Shown here piece by piece: positions 1 to 8,375 of a stretch of DNA of 64,000 nt. The translations under genes and the position numbers were made by a program. Position 1 is the first letter of the stretch. The number at the start of each line of letters is the position of its first letter. The DNA comes from Dokdonella sp. (GTDB taxonomy: Bacteria > Pseudomonadota > Gammaproteobacteria > Xanthomonadales > Rhodanobacteraceae), in assembly GCF_017744955.1 (NCBI RefSeq), contig NZ_JAGIAG010000005.1:186001-250000 (forward strand), in the 5' to 3' direction. The notes below the pieces were generated by a model, which saw only the letters and a program-made list of their open reading frames with translations, was not told the DNA's origin and did not search any database.

Positions 1-1371
1 GGCCAGCGCCTCGTCGACGACGAAGGTCAGGTTGAGGTTGTTGGAAGACTGGCTGATCAGGTGCACGTCGAGCGCGCCGAACTCGGCCAGCACGCCGGAC
101 AGCTTGTGCAGCAGCGAGCGCATGCCGCGCCCGACCAGGGTGATCGCCGCGCACGGCGCGATGACCTTGACGCGGCAGATCCTGGCGAGGTCCGCCGCCA
201 GCGCGGAGAGCACGTCGGAGTTGACCAGGTTCTCGGTCGGGTCCAGCGACACGGTGACGTTGGTCTCGGCCGAACCGATCAGGTCGACCGACAGGCCGTG
301 GCGCTTGAACGCCTCGAACACGTCGGCGAGGAAGCCGACCTGCTGCCACATGCCGACCGTTTCCATCGAGATCAGGGTGACGCCCTTGCGCGCGCTGATC
401 GCCTTCACGCACGGCGCCGCGTCGGCGGCGACGGCACGGATCTCGGTGCCGGCGAGCTGAGGCCGGTGGGTGTCCTTGATGACCAGCGGCACACCGGCGC
501 GGCGCAGCGGCCCGAGCGAGCGCGGATGCAGCACCTTGGCGCCGGTGGTGGCGATCTCCTGCGCTTCCTCGTAGTCGAGCCGCGCGAGCAGGCGCGCCTC
601 CGGCACCACGCGCGGGTTGGCGCTGAACATACCCGGCACATCGGTCCAGATTTCCACCTGTTCGGCTTTCAGCAACGCGCCGAAGTAGCCGGCCGAGGTG
701 TCCGAACCGCCGCGACCGAGCAGTACCGTCTCCGCCTGGTCGTTGCGCGCGATGAAACCCTGCGTGATGAAGCAGTCGCCGCGCGCGGCCAAGGCGGAAG
801 CGAATTGCGCATCCGGCGCCGCGGGCACGTTGGCGGACAGATAGCGCGCCCAGGCGCTATGGTTGGCGATCGGCGTCGCGCGCAGGTGCTCGCGCGCGTC
901 GAGCCATTGCGTCGGCAGTCCATTCGCGTCGAGGAAATCGGCGCCGAGCGCACTCGACATCAGCTCGCCGAGCGCGAACACCTCGGCCTGCCAGGCGACC
1001 GCGGCCTGCGCGCGGCGCGGATCGGCGATCAACCGGTCGAGATCGGCCAGCCGCTGCTCCATGCGCGCGCAGCCGTCGAGACCGAGTTCCGCGCGCATCG
1101 CCTGGTGACGCTCGACGATCGCCGCCTGTACCTCGCGGCAACGCGCGTCGTCGCCGCGCGATTCGGCGATCGCCTTCAGCTGGTCGGTGATGCCGGACAG
1201 CGCCGACACCACGATCACCACGCGGCGATCGCGCGCGCGATGCGCCGCGGCGATGCGGCGGATGTTCTCCCAGCGCTCGCGCCGCGACACCGAGGTGCCG
1301 CCGAACTTGATGACGACCCACGGACGGGCGATGACGGAGGGCGCCGCAGCGGGCGCAGGGGCGGAACTCAA
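1..1371 (-). CDS. lysC: aspartate kinase (3' end outside window)
   Basis: Aspartokinase phosphorylates L-aspartate, the first step towards lysine, threonine and methionine, in the cytosol. The kinase signature VIKFGGTSVS lies near residue 20, LLGRGGSDTSAG near 218 and TDVPGMFSANPR near 242. ACT-domain sequence follows (VTLISMETVGM, NLVNSDVLSAL), and the frame is still open at the window edge after 457 codons. No in-frame ATG fits; the TTG at 1371 has AAGGA about 8 nt upstream and is used. E. coli LysC is 449 aa, so this protein may end just outside or continue into a diaminopimelate decarboxylase domain, as in the kinase-decarboxylase fusions known from Xanthomonas relatives. It is divergent from the PhzF-family gene. 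Confidence 0.93.
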   Translation of the reverse strand, partial: MSSAPAPAAAPSVIARPWVVIKFGGTSVSRRERWENIRRIAAAHRARDRRVVIVVSALSGITDQLKAIAESRGDDARCREVQAAIVERHQAMRAELGLDGCARMEQRLADLDRLIADPRRAQAAVAWQAEVFALGELMSSALGADFLDANGLPTQWLDAREHLRATPIANHSAWARYLSANVPAAPDAQFASALAARGDCFITQGFIARNDQAETVLLGRGGSDTSAGYFGALLKAEQVEIWTDVPGMFSANPRVVPEARLLARLDYEEAQEIATTGAKVLHPRSLGPLRRAGVPLVIKDTHRPQLAGTEIRAVAADAAPCVKAISARKGVTLISMETVGMWQQVGFLADVFEAFKRHGLSVDLIGSAETNVTVSLDPTENLVNSDVLSALAADLARICRVKVIAPCAAITLVGRGMRSLLHKLSGVLAEFGALDVHLISQSSNNLNLTFVVDEALA

Positions 1372-1532
1372 GGGAACGTCCTTCGGGCTGAATGCAGCCG
1401 CGGCATTCTTTCGTGCAGCGCAGCAGAACGCAATGGCATGGCCGCACGCGGGCGCAGCGCTGGCTTTGCGCCGGCAACGCGCATGCGTGCATGCATGGCG
1501 CACAATGGCGCGCCTTCTCCCGCGCCGAGCTC

Positions 1533-2444
1533 ATGACCGAATCTCATATCGGCGACGCCGCACCTCGCCGGCGCCACTACGCGCAGATCGACGTGTTCAC
1601 GCGCCGCGCCGGCTACGGCAATCCGGTGGCTGTCGTTTTCGACGCCGACGATCTGGACACCGCGGCGATGCAGCGGCTCGCGAACTGGACCAATCTGTCG
1701 GAAACGACCTTCGTGCTCGCGCCCAGCGTCGCGCAGGCCGACTTCCGTCTGCGCATCTTCACGCCGCGCCAGGAGCTGCCGTTCGCCGGGCATCCGACCC
1801 TCGGCACCGCGCATGCCGTGCTGGACGCGCGCACCGACCTCGCCAAGCGCGACGCGCTGGTGCTCGAATGCGCCGCCGGTCTGCTGCCGCTGCGCGTCGA
1901 ACGCACCGGCGGGGAACGCCGCCTGTTCGTGCAAGCGCCGCCGGCGCGGCTGGAGCCGCCCTCGCCGATCCTGCTCGCCGATTGCGAGCACGCGCTCGGC
2001 GCGGCGCTGGCGCAGGCGCCGCTGCCGCGCCTGGTCGACGTCGGCGCGCGCTGGCTCGTCGCCGCCGCGCGAGACGCCCGCGAGGTGCGCGCGCTGCGGC
2101 CCGACTTCGCGCGGGTCGCCGCGCTCACGCAACGGCACGTCGACGTCGTCGGCCTGTGCGTCTTCGGTCGCGAGGATGATGCCGACGCCGCTCTGGCGGT
2201 GCGCGCGTTCTGCCCCGCCGACGGTATCGAGGAAGACCCGGTCACCGGCAGCGCCAATGCCGCGATCGCGGCATTCCTGCGCGCATCCGGCGGGCTCGCC
2301 GCGATCTGTCCGCGCTACCGGGTCAGCCAGGGACGCGAGATCGGCCGCGACGGCCATGTCGAGGTCCGTGCCGACGCTGGCGACGGCCCTATCGAGATCG
2401 GCGGAGAGTGCGTCACCTGCATCGTCGGCACGCTGACGTTCTGA
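1533..2444 (+). CDS. PhzF family isomerase/epimerase-like protein
   Basis: A 303-aa member of the PhzF family (diaminopimelate-epimerase fold). Only PhzF itself has a well-known reaction, in phenazine synthesis; most chromosomal members have unknown substrates. Visible signatures are GNPVAVV at residues 29-35, the NLSETTFV stretch holding the family's catalytic Glu (E57), FAGHPTLGTAHA near 88, and EEDPVTGSANAAI near 235. The ATG at 1533 is chosen because conserved sequence begins just after it. The frame stays open upstream to 1392, but that extension is Arg-rich and non-conserved. No other phenazine genes are nearby, so a phenazine role is not implied. Divergent from lysC. Confidence 0.9.
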   Translation: MTESHIGDAAPRRRHYAQIDVFTRRAGYGNPVAVVFDADDLDTAAMQRLANWTNLSETTFVLAPSVAQADFRLRIFTPRQELPFAGHPTLGTAHAVLDARTDLAKRDALVLECAAGLLPLRVERTGGERRLFVQAPPARLEPPSPILLADCEHALGAALAQAPLPRLVDVGARWLVAAARDAREVRALRPDFARVAALTQRHVDVVGLCVFGREDDADAALAVRAFCPADGIEEDPVTGSANAAIAAFLRASGGLAAICPRYRVSQGREIGRDGHVEVRADAGDGPIEIGGECVTCIVGTLTF

Positions 2445-2536
2445 TCGACGCGGACTCCGGTCGACGCCGAGCCGGTGCGGACGCAGACGCCGTCGCGCGA
2501 GTGCGGCATGATGCGCGCTTTGCGCCGGGAGCTCTC

Positions 2537-3868
2537 GTGACCGATCCCAACGGCTCCGCGACGAACCCGTCGCCCGCAGTCAGCTACGCCCGGCGCCTCG
2601 GCTCCTGGGACGCCGCGATGATCGTCGTCGGCGGCGTGATCGGCTCCGGCATCTTCCTGACACCGGCGGCGATCGCGCGGCAGACCGGTTCGGCGGCGGA
2701 GCTGCTGGCGGCGTGGGCGGTCGGCGGCGTGATCGCGCTGATCGGCGCGCTGTGCTACGCCGAACTCGGCGCGCGGCGGCCGCAGGCCGGCGGCGGCTAC
2801 GTCTATCTGCGCGAGGCGTTCGGGCTGATCGTCGCGTTCGTGTTCGGCTGGAACCTGCTCATCGTCAACCATTCCGGCGCGCTCGCCGCGGTGGCGACGG
2901 TGTTCGTGCAGTACGCCGGCGCAGCGTTCGGCGTGACGATCGACAATCCGGGGCCGTGGGCGGTCGCCACGATCGTGTTCCTCGCCGGCATCAACTGGTT
3001 CGGCATCCGCGCCGGCTCGCTGGCGCAGAACATCCTGACCGTGCTCAAGCTCGCCGCGATCGCCGCGCTGATCGCGATCGGACTCAGCCTCGGCGGCGCG
3101 CCCGCGCCGAGCGCGTCGACGCCGACGTTCAGCCCGCTCGCCTTCGGCGGCGCGCTGATGCCGGTGCTGTTCTCCTACGGCGGCTGGTACTACGTCAACG
3201 ACATCGCCGGCGAGGTGCGCGATCCGCAGCGCACGCTGCCGCGCGCGCTGATCTTCGGCATGCTGCTGGTCGCCGCGTGCTACTTGCTGACCAACCTCGC
3301 CTACCTCGCCGTGCTCGGTCACGACGGCCTCGCCGCGAGCAGCGCGCCGGCCGCGGATCTGATGCGCCGCGCATTCGGCGAGACCGGCGCGCGGCTGATC
3401 GCCGCCGGCATCGCGATCTCGACGCTCGGCTTCTGCAACATCTCGATGATCGGCGCGGCGCGCGTGTTCCAGGTGATGGGCGCGGACGGCGTGTTCTTCC
3501 GCTCCGCCGGCCGCCTGCATCCGCGCTGGCGCTCGCCCAACGTCGCCCTGCTGCTGCTCGCGGCCTGGGCCTGCGCGCTGGCCCTGACCGGCACCTTCGA
3601 TCAGCTGCTGAACTACTCCACCGTCGGCGACTGGCTCGGCATGGCGGCGGTGATCGCCACGCTGTTCTGGTACCGCCGCGCACACGCGGCCGAGGCGACC
3701 GCGTTCCGCACGCCGTGGTATCCGCTGCTGCCGCTGGTCTTCCTCGCCGTCGTGCTGTGCGTGGTCGCGGTGACGATCTGGAACCATCCCTTCGACGCCG
3801 GCATGGGCGCGCTGATCACCGTGGCCGGCCTGCCGGTGTACTTCGTCTGGCGGCGTCTGCTGCGCTGA
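2537..3868 (+). CDS. APC superfamily amino acid permease
   Basis: A 443-aa inner-membrane transporter with about 12 hydrophobic segments. The first helix carries the APC signature GGVIGSGIFLTPAAIA, the unwound Gly-rich helix that binds the amino-acid backbone. The next helix continues with ALCYAELGARRPQAGGGYVYL, typical of the LAT/cationic amino-acid transporter branch. The GTG at 2537 is chosen because GGGAG sits about 7 nt upstream and the first helix follows after some 30 residues; the frame is open further upstream but overlaps the PhzF gene. The substrate cannot be read from the sequence. It probably forms a short unit with the preceding gene (gap 92 nt). Confidence 0.88.
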   Translation: MTDPNGSATNPSPAVSYARRLGSWDAAMIVVGGVIGSGIFLTPAAIARQTGSAAELLAAWAVGGVIALIGALCYAELGARRPQAGGGYVYLREAFGLIVAFVFGWNLLIVNHSGALAAVATVFVQYAGAAFGVTIDNPGPWAVATIVFLAGINWFGIRAGSLAQNILTVLKLAAIAALIAIGLSLGGAPAPSASTPTFSPLAFGGALMPVLFSYGGWYYVNDIAGEVRDPQRTLPRALIFGMLLVAACYLLTNLAYLAVLGHDGLAASSAPAADLMRRAFGETGARLIAAGIAISTLGFCNISMIGAARVFQVMGADGVFFRSAGRLHPRWRSPNVALLLLAAWACALALTGTFDQLLNYSTVGDWLGMAAVIATLFWYRRAHAAEATAFRTPWYPLLPLVFLAVVLCVVAVTIWNHPFDAGMGALITVAGLPVYFVWRRLLR

Positions 3869-4219
3869 GGGACTTTCGCGGAAAGCCGCCCCGTGGCGAT
3901 GCCGGTGCCGGACTGTTCGTCGAATCGGGAGCCGCGACTCGCGGCGGTCTTCGCGAAGGTCCGCGTGCACGTGCGGACGGCGTCGATGCGGATCGGGACT
4001 TTTTCGGATGGGCTTTTCCGAGACGACTGCGGTGGGCCCCGGCCCCGCGCCATCGCCCTTTTCACGCGATCTTCATCTGCGAGGCGCGCATACGTTAGAC
4101 ATCCGGAAGTCCAGATGGCGTGAAGATTCGCAGGTTCGCGCCTGTCAGAAATGACAGGTTGAGCGCAGATGCGGCGGGAACATGATGAGCGGGCAGGCTA
4201 GCTCACTTGGGAGGTCATC
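3869..4219. other. intergenic region, no convincing gene
   Basis: 351 nt between the permease and the secreted protein gene. A 77-codon plus-strand frame (3893-4123) has Arg/Val-rich composition and no recognisable motif, so I do not call it a gene. The only distinct structure is the palindrome at 4141-4158. A promoter for the downstream gene is likely here, but I cannot fix its boxes. Confidence 0.5.
4141..4158. promoter_or_regulatory. perfect dyad upstream of secreted protein gene
   Basis: CCTGTCA-GAAA-TGACAGG is a 7-bp perfect inverted repeat with a 4-nt loop, 61 nt before the ATG at 4220. There is no T tract, so a terminator is unlikely. TGTCA-N4-TGACA spacing suits a dimeric repressor or activator site, or a small 5'-UTR hairpin. 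No regulator is assigned. Confidence 0.4.
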
Positions 4220-5059
4220 ATGTTCCGCACCAACCCGATTCGTTCGATTCCTCTGCGTCGCCGTCTGGCGCTCGCATCCGTTCTGGCGCTCGCATGCGGC
4301 GCCACGCCGGCGATGGCCGAAGTCGGCAGCGCCAGCGCCTACGACGTGTCGGTGACGCTGACGCTGCTCGGCAGCACCGTCAACATCAATGCGCAAACCG
4401 AGGTGAACATCGATCTGGCGGTCGATCCGCTGTCGGATCTGCAGGTACTGCCGTCGTTCGAGTTCGGCAGCGCCGCCCTCGTCCATCTGACCACCGGCGC
4501 GTTGACCAGCGCCGCGGAGTACCGGCCCGGCGTCTCCACCAGCGCCTCCGCCGGACAGAGCCAGGTCGCCGGCCTCAACCTGAGCGCGGTCGGCCTGCTC
4601 GGCGTCAATCTGCTGCAGCTCAGCGCCGACGTGATCCGTTCCAAATCGCTGGTCGCCGGCTACTGCCTGCCGACGGCCAACAAGGGAGAGCAGGTGGACG
4701 GCCTGCTCGACGACATCCTGTACGGCAACGGCTTCGACGCCGGCAACCTCGGCGCCGGCGGCAACGGCGCGCCCGGCACCGGCCCGGACGACTCGGTCGG
4801 CCTCGCCAACGTGCACCTGTCGATCCTCGGCATCGACGTGCCGCTGCCGCTCAATCCGCCGCCGAACACCGGCGTGGACATCCCGGCCGGCATTGTCGGC
4901 GCGACCCTGATCCTCAACGAGCAGACCGTCGAAGGCGACGGCATCAACAAGCTGACGAAGACCTCCAATGGCCTGCGCCTCACGCTGAACATCCTCAACC
5001 TGATCAGCGGCGAAGTCATCGTCGCGCACAGCTCGGCCGGGATCGACTGTACGCACTGA
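4220..5059 (+). CDS. secreted protein resembling the choice-of-anchor P family
   Basis: A 279-aa exported protein. Residues 1-34 form a signal peptide (RRR, then LALASVLALACGATPAMA, cleavage after AMA). The mature part is rich in Gly, Ser, Leu and Val with beta-like segments. It has an N-terminal SASAYDVSVTLTLLGS stretch and ends in NGLRLTLNILNLISGEVIVAHSSAG. This layout resembles 'choice-of-anchor P' surface proteins, but no C-terminal anchor is present: it ends in GIDCTH. The ATG at 4220 has GGGAGG about 6 nt upstream. It appears monocistronic, followed by a strong hairpin. The function is unknown and the family call is from memory of pattern. Confidence 0.7.
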   Translation: MFRTNPIRSIPLRRRLALASVLALACGATPAMAEVGSASAYDVSVTLTLLGSTVNINAQTEVNIDLAVDPLSDLQVLPSFEFGSAALVHLTTGALTSAAEYRPGVSTSASAGQSQVAGLNLSAVGLLGVNLLQLSADVIRSKSLVAGYCLPTANKGEQVDGLLDDILYGNGFDAGNLGAGGNGAPGTGPDDSVGLANVHLSILGIDVPLPLNPPPNTGVDIPAGIVGATLILNEQTVEGDGINKLTKTSNGLRLTLNILNLISGEVIVAHSSAGIDCTH

Positions 5060-5359
5060 CACGGAACCCTCCCCTCCGGCAGCGGGCCCCGGCTGCCGGA
5101 AGGACCGTCGCACATCTCCGGGGCCTGCACGGACGCAAGGACGCGCCGTCGGGTCCGGTTCCCGCCAGATTCCGGACCCCTCCCGGCGACCCCCCATCTC
5201 GCCGGGAACCTGGGCGCCGCGCAAACCGGACGCAACGCAGCGCCCGCCTTCTCTCCGATTCCTCCGCCGTTCGACGCCGCCTGTGCGATGCGGGCGCGGA
5301 ATGCGACAATCGCCGCATCCGTCCGCCGCGCCTGCGCCGCGGATCTCGTGGAGAGTCGC
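5060..5359. other. intergenic region with hairpin, no gene
   Basis: 300 nt between the secreted protein gene and the iron-sulfur subunit gene. It holds the stem-loop at 5075-5100 and otherwise GC-rich sequence with no credible reading frame. The upstream extension of the next gene's frame to 5288 is Arg/Ala-rich and not used. A promoter for the hydroxylase pair is probably in the last 100 nt but is not recognisable. Confidence 0.45.
5075..5100 (+). terminator. hairpin after secreted protein gene
   Basis: TCCGGCAGC and GCTGCCGGA form a perfect 9-bp stem around an 8-nt GC-rich loop, 15 nt after the stop at 5059. No U-run follows, so termination is plausible but not of the classical type; it may instead protect the mRNA 3' end. 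Confidence 0.5.
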
Positions 5360-5884
5360 ATGAGCCAATCCGAACCCGCCGCCGAAGCCTCGGCGAAGCG
5401 CAGCGCGGCGCAACCGCGAGCGCCGCTGGCGCTGACGGTCAACGACAAGCCGTACTACCACGAAGGCGATCCGCAGATGCCGCTGTTGTGGTTCCTGCGC
5501 GACACGCTGCGCCTGACCGGCACCAAGTTCGGCTGCGGCGTCGGCGCCTGCGGCGCCTGTACGGTGCTGCTCGACGGCAAGGCCGTGCGCTCGTGCACGA
5601 TGCCGATGGCGGCCGTCGCCGAACACAGGATCACCACCATCGAGGGCCTGGAGACCGACGCGCTGCATCCGGTGCAGCAAGCCTGGATCGAGGAGGACGT
5701 CGCGCAGTGCGGCTACTGCCAGGCCGGCCAGATCCTCGCCGCGGTCGACTTGCTCAAGCGCAAGCCCAAGCCGAGCGAGGACGACATCTCCGCCATCGGC
5801 AACCTGTGCCGCTGCGGCACCTACCCGCGCATCCGCAAGGCGATCCTGCGCGCGGCCGAGTCGATCCAGGGCCAAGGGAAATGA
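5360..5884 (+). CDS. (2Fe-2S)-binding subunit of molybdenum hydroxylase (IorA-like)
   Basis: A 174-aa electron-transfer subunit of a xanthine-dehydrogenase-family hydroxylase, similar to isoquinoline 1-oxidoreductase alpha. The plant-type ferredoxin cluster is seen as [13 protein letters not shown] plus a later Cys (VRSCTMP). The second, helical [2Fe-2S] domain has CGYCQAGQI and LCRCGTYPR. An Ala-rich 35-residue N-terminal extension precedes the domain. The start is ATG 5360 with GGAGAG about 6 nt upstream. The stop overlaps the next ATG (ATGA), so the two subunits are translationally coupled. No FAD subunit is encoded beside it, as expected for the two-subunit Ior-like branch, whose electron acceptor is usually a cytochrome. 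Confidence 0.92.
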   Translation: MSQSEPAAEASAKRSAAQPRAPLALTVNDKPYYHEGDPQMPLLWFLRDTLRLTGTKFGCGVGACGACTVLLDGKAVRSCTMPMAAVAEHRITTIEGLETDALHPVQQAWIEEDVAQCGYCQAGQILAAVDLLKRKPKPSEDDISAIGNLCRCGTYPRIRKAILRAAESIQGQGK

Positions 5885-8139
5885 GTCTGCGCGACCCGTC
5901 GCGGCCCGATGCGGGCCGGCGCCGCTTCCTGACCATCTCGCTGGCCGCCGGCGGCGCGCTGCTGATCGGCCTGCGCCCGGCACGCGGCGAGGACCTGCCG
6001 CCGGAACTGCTCGGCGACGACCTCACCCAGCTCGGGCCGTTCATCCGCGTCGAGCGCGACAATCGCGTCGTGATCGGCGCGCGCGGCTGCGAGATCGGCC
6101 AGGGCGTGATGACGTCGCTGCCGATGCTGATCGCCGAGGAACTCGACGTCGACTGGTCGCAGGTGCGCGTCGTGCAACTGCCGTACGGCTACGTCGACAC
6201 CGACAAGGGACCGTCGAACAAATACGGCGAACAAGGCGCCGGCGGCAGCACCAGCATCCCGCAGGGCTGGAAAGACCTGCGCCAGGCCGGCGCGACGGCG
6301 CGCTGGCTGCTGGTGCAGGCGGCCGCGTCGGAATGGAAGCTCGCCGCCGATTCGCTGCGCACCGAGGCCGGCCAGGTGATCGCGCCGGACGGGCGCAAGC
6401 TCAGCTACGGCGCGCTCGCGCGCAGCGCCGCCGCGCTGAATCCGCCGGACCAGCCGGTGGCGCTGAAGTCGCCCGAGCAGTACCGCATCATCGGCCAGCC
6501 GACGCGCACCGCCGACGCGCGCGCGATCGTCACCGGCCGCAGCCGCTTCGGCATCGACGAGTACGCCGCCAACGCGCTGGTCGCGGTGATCGCGCGCTGC
6601 CCGCACCTGGACGGCACGCTGGACACGTTCGACGACGGCGAGACGCGCAAGGTCGCCGGCGTGCGCGACGTGATCGCGATCCCCGGACCGAAACCGGACG
6701 CGCCGCTCGACGGCGTGCTCGCGGCCGGCGTCGCCGTGCTCGCCGACCACACCTGGGCCGCGCTGAAGGGGCGCGAGGCGCTCAAGCTCACGTGGAAGGA
6801 AGGCCCGTGGGCGAAGGAATCCACCGGCGCGCTCGCCGCACGCGCGAACGAGCTGCTCGACAAGGACGAGAACGGCGCCGAAGTGCGCGTCGACGGCGAT
6901 TTCGCCAAGGCGCGCAAGCAGGCGCGCCAGGTGGTCGAGGCGCGCTACGAGATGCCGTTCCTGGCGCACGCGACGATGGAGCCGCCCGGCGCGCTGATCG
7001 AGATCAAGCAGGACCGCGCGCGGCTGGTCGCCTCGCTGCAGGACCCGGAAGGCGCCTCGGAGCTGATCGCGCGCCTGACCGGCCTCGCGCGCAAGGACAT
7101 CGAGGTGCGCATGACGCGCGCCGGCGGCGGCTTCGGCCGGCGCCTGCAGAACGATTTCGTCGCCGAGGCCGTGCTGATCGCGAAGGCCGCCGGTCGACCG
7201 GTCAAGCTGATGTGGACGCGCGACGACGACCTGCAGCACGACTTCTACCGTCCGTTCGGCGTGCACGCGATGGCGGCGGCGATCGACCGCAAGAAGCGCG
7301 TCAGCGGCTGGTCGCATCGCTGCGCCGCGACGACGCGCGACTACCGCAACGGCGCCAAGCGCCCGATCTGGAGCGGCTGCCTCGGGCCCGACGACTTTCC
7401 GGCCGGCCTGGTCGACAATCTCGACAAGCGCTTCTTCGCGCTCGAGTCGGGCATGCCGCGCGGCGCCTGGCGCGCGCCGGTGCACACGTTCCAGGCGTTC
7501 GCGATCCAGAGCTTCATCGACGAGATCGCGGTGGCGACCAAGCAGGACGCGCTGAAGCTGCAGCTCGACCTGCTCGGCGAGCCGCGCCAGCTTCCGTACC
7601 AGGGACACGGCGGGCCGATGATCGACACCGGCCGCCTCGCCCACGTGCTCCGGCTCGCCGCCGAGAAGATCGGCTGGGGCGTCAAGCGCACCGACGGACA
7701 CGGCCTCGGCATCGCCTGCCACTACACCTTCGGCGGCTACGCCGCGCACGGGTTCGAGGTGTCGGTCGAGGGCGACGACCTGCGCATCCATCGCGCGGTC
7801 TGCGTCGCCGACATCGGCCGCGTCGTCAATCCGCTCGGCGCGCAGGCGCAGATGATGGGCGGCACGCTCGACGCCGTCTCCGCCGCGCTGAACCTCTCCG
7901 TCACGGTCAAGGACGGCCAGGTGCAGCAGAAGAACTTCCCCGACTATCCCCTGCTGCGCATGGCGCAGGCGCCGCGCGACGTCGAAGTGGTGCTGGTCGA
8001 GTCGAGCGCCGATCCCAGCGGCGCCGGCGAGATCGGCGTACCCAGCGCCGCGCCGGCGCTGGCGAACGCGGTCTACGCCGCGACGACCGTGCGCGTGCGC
8101 AAGCTGCCGCTGATGCCGGAGCTGCTGAAGCGGCTGTGA
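5881..8139 (+). CDS. molybdopterin-binding subunit of periplasmic molybdenum hydroxylase (IorB-like)
   Basis: A 752-aa catalytic subunit binding the molybdenum cofactor; it would oxidise N-heterocycles or aldehydes with water as oxygen donor. The N-terminus has a twin-arginine signal ([17 protein letters not shown]), so the folded holoenzyme is probably exported to the periplasm with its partner. Conserved stretches include [19 protein letters not shown] near residue 70, [15 protein letters not shown] near 413 and [22 protein letters not shown] near the C-terminus, whose GAGE carries the family's active-site Glu. The ATG at 5881 overlaps the preceding stop; the frame is open far upstream but antisense or alternate to real genes there. 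The substrate is unknown. Confidence 0.92.
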   Translation: MSLRDPSRPDAGRRRFLTISLAAGGALLIGLRPARGEDLPPELLGDDLTQLGPFIRVERDNRVVIGARGCEIGQGVMTSLPMLIAEELDVDWSQVRVVQLPYGYVDTDKGPSNKYGEQGAGGSTSIPQGWKDLRQAGATARWLLVQAAASEWKLAADSLRTEAGQVIAPDGRKLSYGALARSAAALNPPDQPVALKSPEQYRIIGQPTRTADARAIVTGRSRFGIDEYAANALVAVIARCPHLDGTLDTFDDGETRKVAGVRDVIAIPGPKPDAPLDGVLAAGVAVLADHTWAALKGREALKLTWKEGPWAKESTGALAARANELLDKDENGAEVRVDGDFAKARKQARQVVEARYEMPFLAHATMEPPGALIEIKQDRARLVASLQDPEGASELIARLTGLARKDIEVRMTRAGGGFGRRLQNDFVAEAVLIAKAAGRPVKLMWTRDDDLQHDFYRPFGVHAMAAAIDRKKRVSGWSHRCAATTRDYRNGAKRPIWSGCLGPDDFPAGLVDNLDKRFFALESGMPRGAWRAPVHTFQAFAIQSFIDEIAVATKQDALKLQLDLLGEPRQLPYQGHGGPMIDTGRLAHVLRLAAEKIGWGVKRTDGHGLGIACHYTFGGYAAHGFEVSVEGDDLRIHRAVCVADIGRVVNPLGAQAQMMGGTLDAVSAALNLSVTVKDGQVQQKNFPDYPLLRMAQAPRDVEVVLVESSADPSGAGEIGVPSAAPALANAVYAATTVRVRKLPLMPELLKRL

Positions 8140-8170
8140 GCTTGCCGGGCCTGCGGCAGCGGCGCGTTCC

Positions 8171-8201
8171 ACCGGCACGATGCGCAAGGCATCGTGCCGG
8201 T
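8171..8201. terminator. 13-bp perfect stem-loop between convergent genes
   Basis: ACCGGCACGATGC and GCATCGTGCCGGT pair perfectly around GCAAG, 31 nt after the hydroxylase stop and about 175 nt before the 3' end of the convergent membrane-protein gene. No U-tract follows on either strand. It probably acts as a bidirectional transcript end or mRNA 3' stabiliser. Confidence 0.65.
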
Positions 8202-8375
8202 CCGCGTCCGCTCCGAGGATCGGCGAGCGGCGCTCGCGGTTGACGCCGGCGCCGCGGATCACCCGTTGCCGGCCCGGCCGGGGATCACATTCGCCTGCGG
8301 ATCGAATTCGCCGACCAGAATCGCATCGTCCGCGCTCCGCCGGCGCGGTATCGCGTTCGCCCGGACGAGGTCCGC

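Noticed and set aside
61..1536. Plus-strand open frame antisense to lysC
   Set aside because: His/Arg/Ala-rich with no fold; lysC motifs define the opposite strand.
3893..4123. 77-codon plus-strand frame in the gap before the secreted protein
   Set aside because: No RBS and no conserved-looking sequence.
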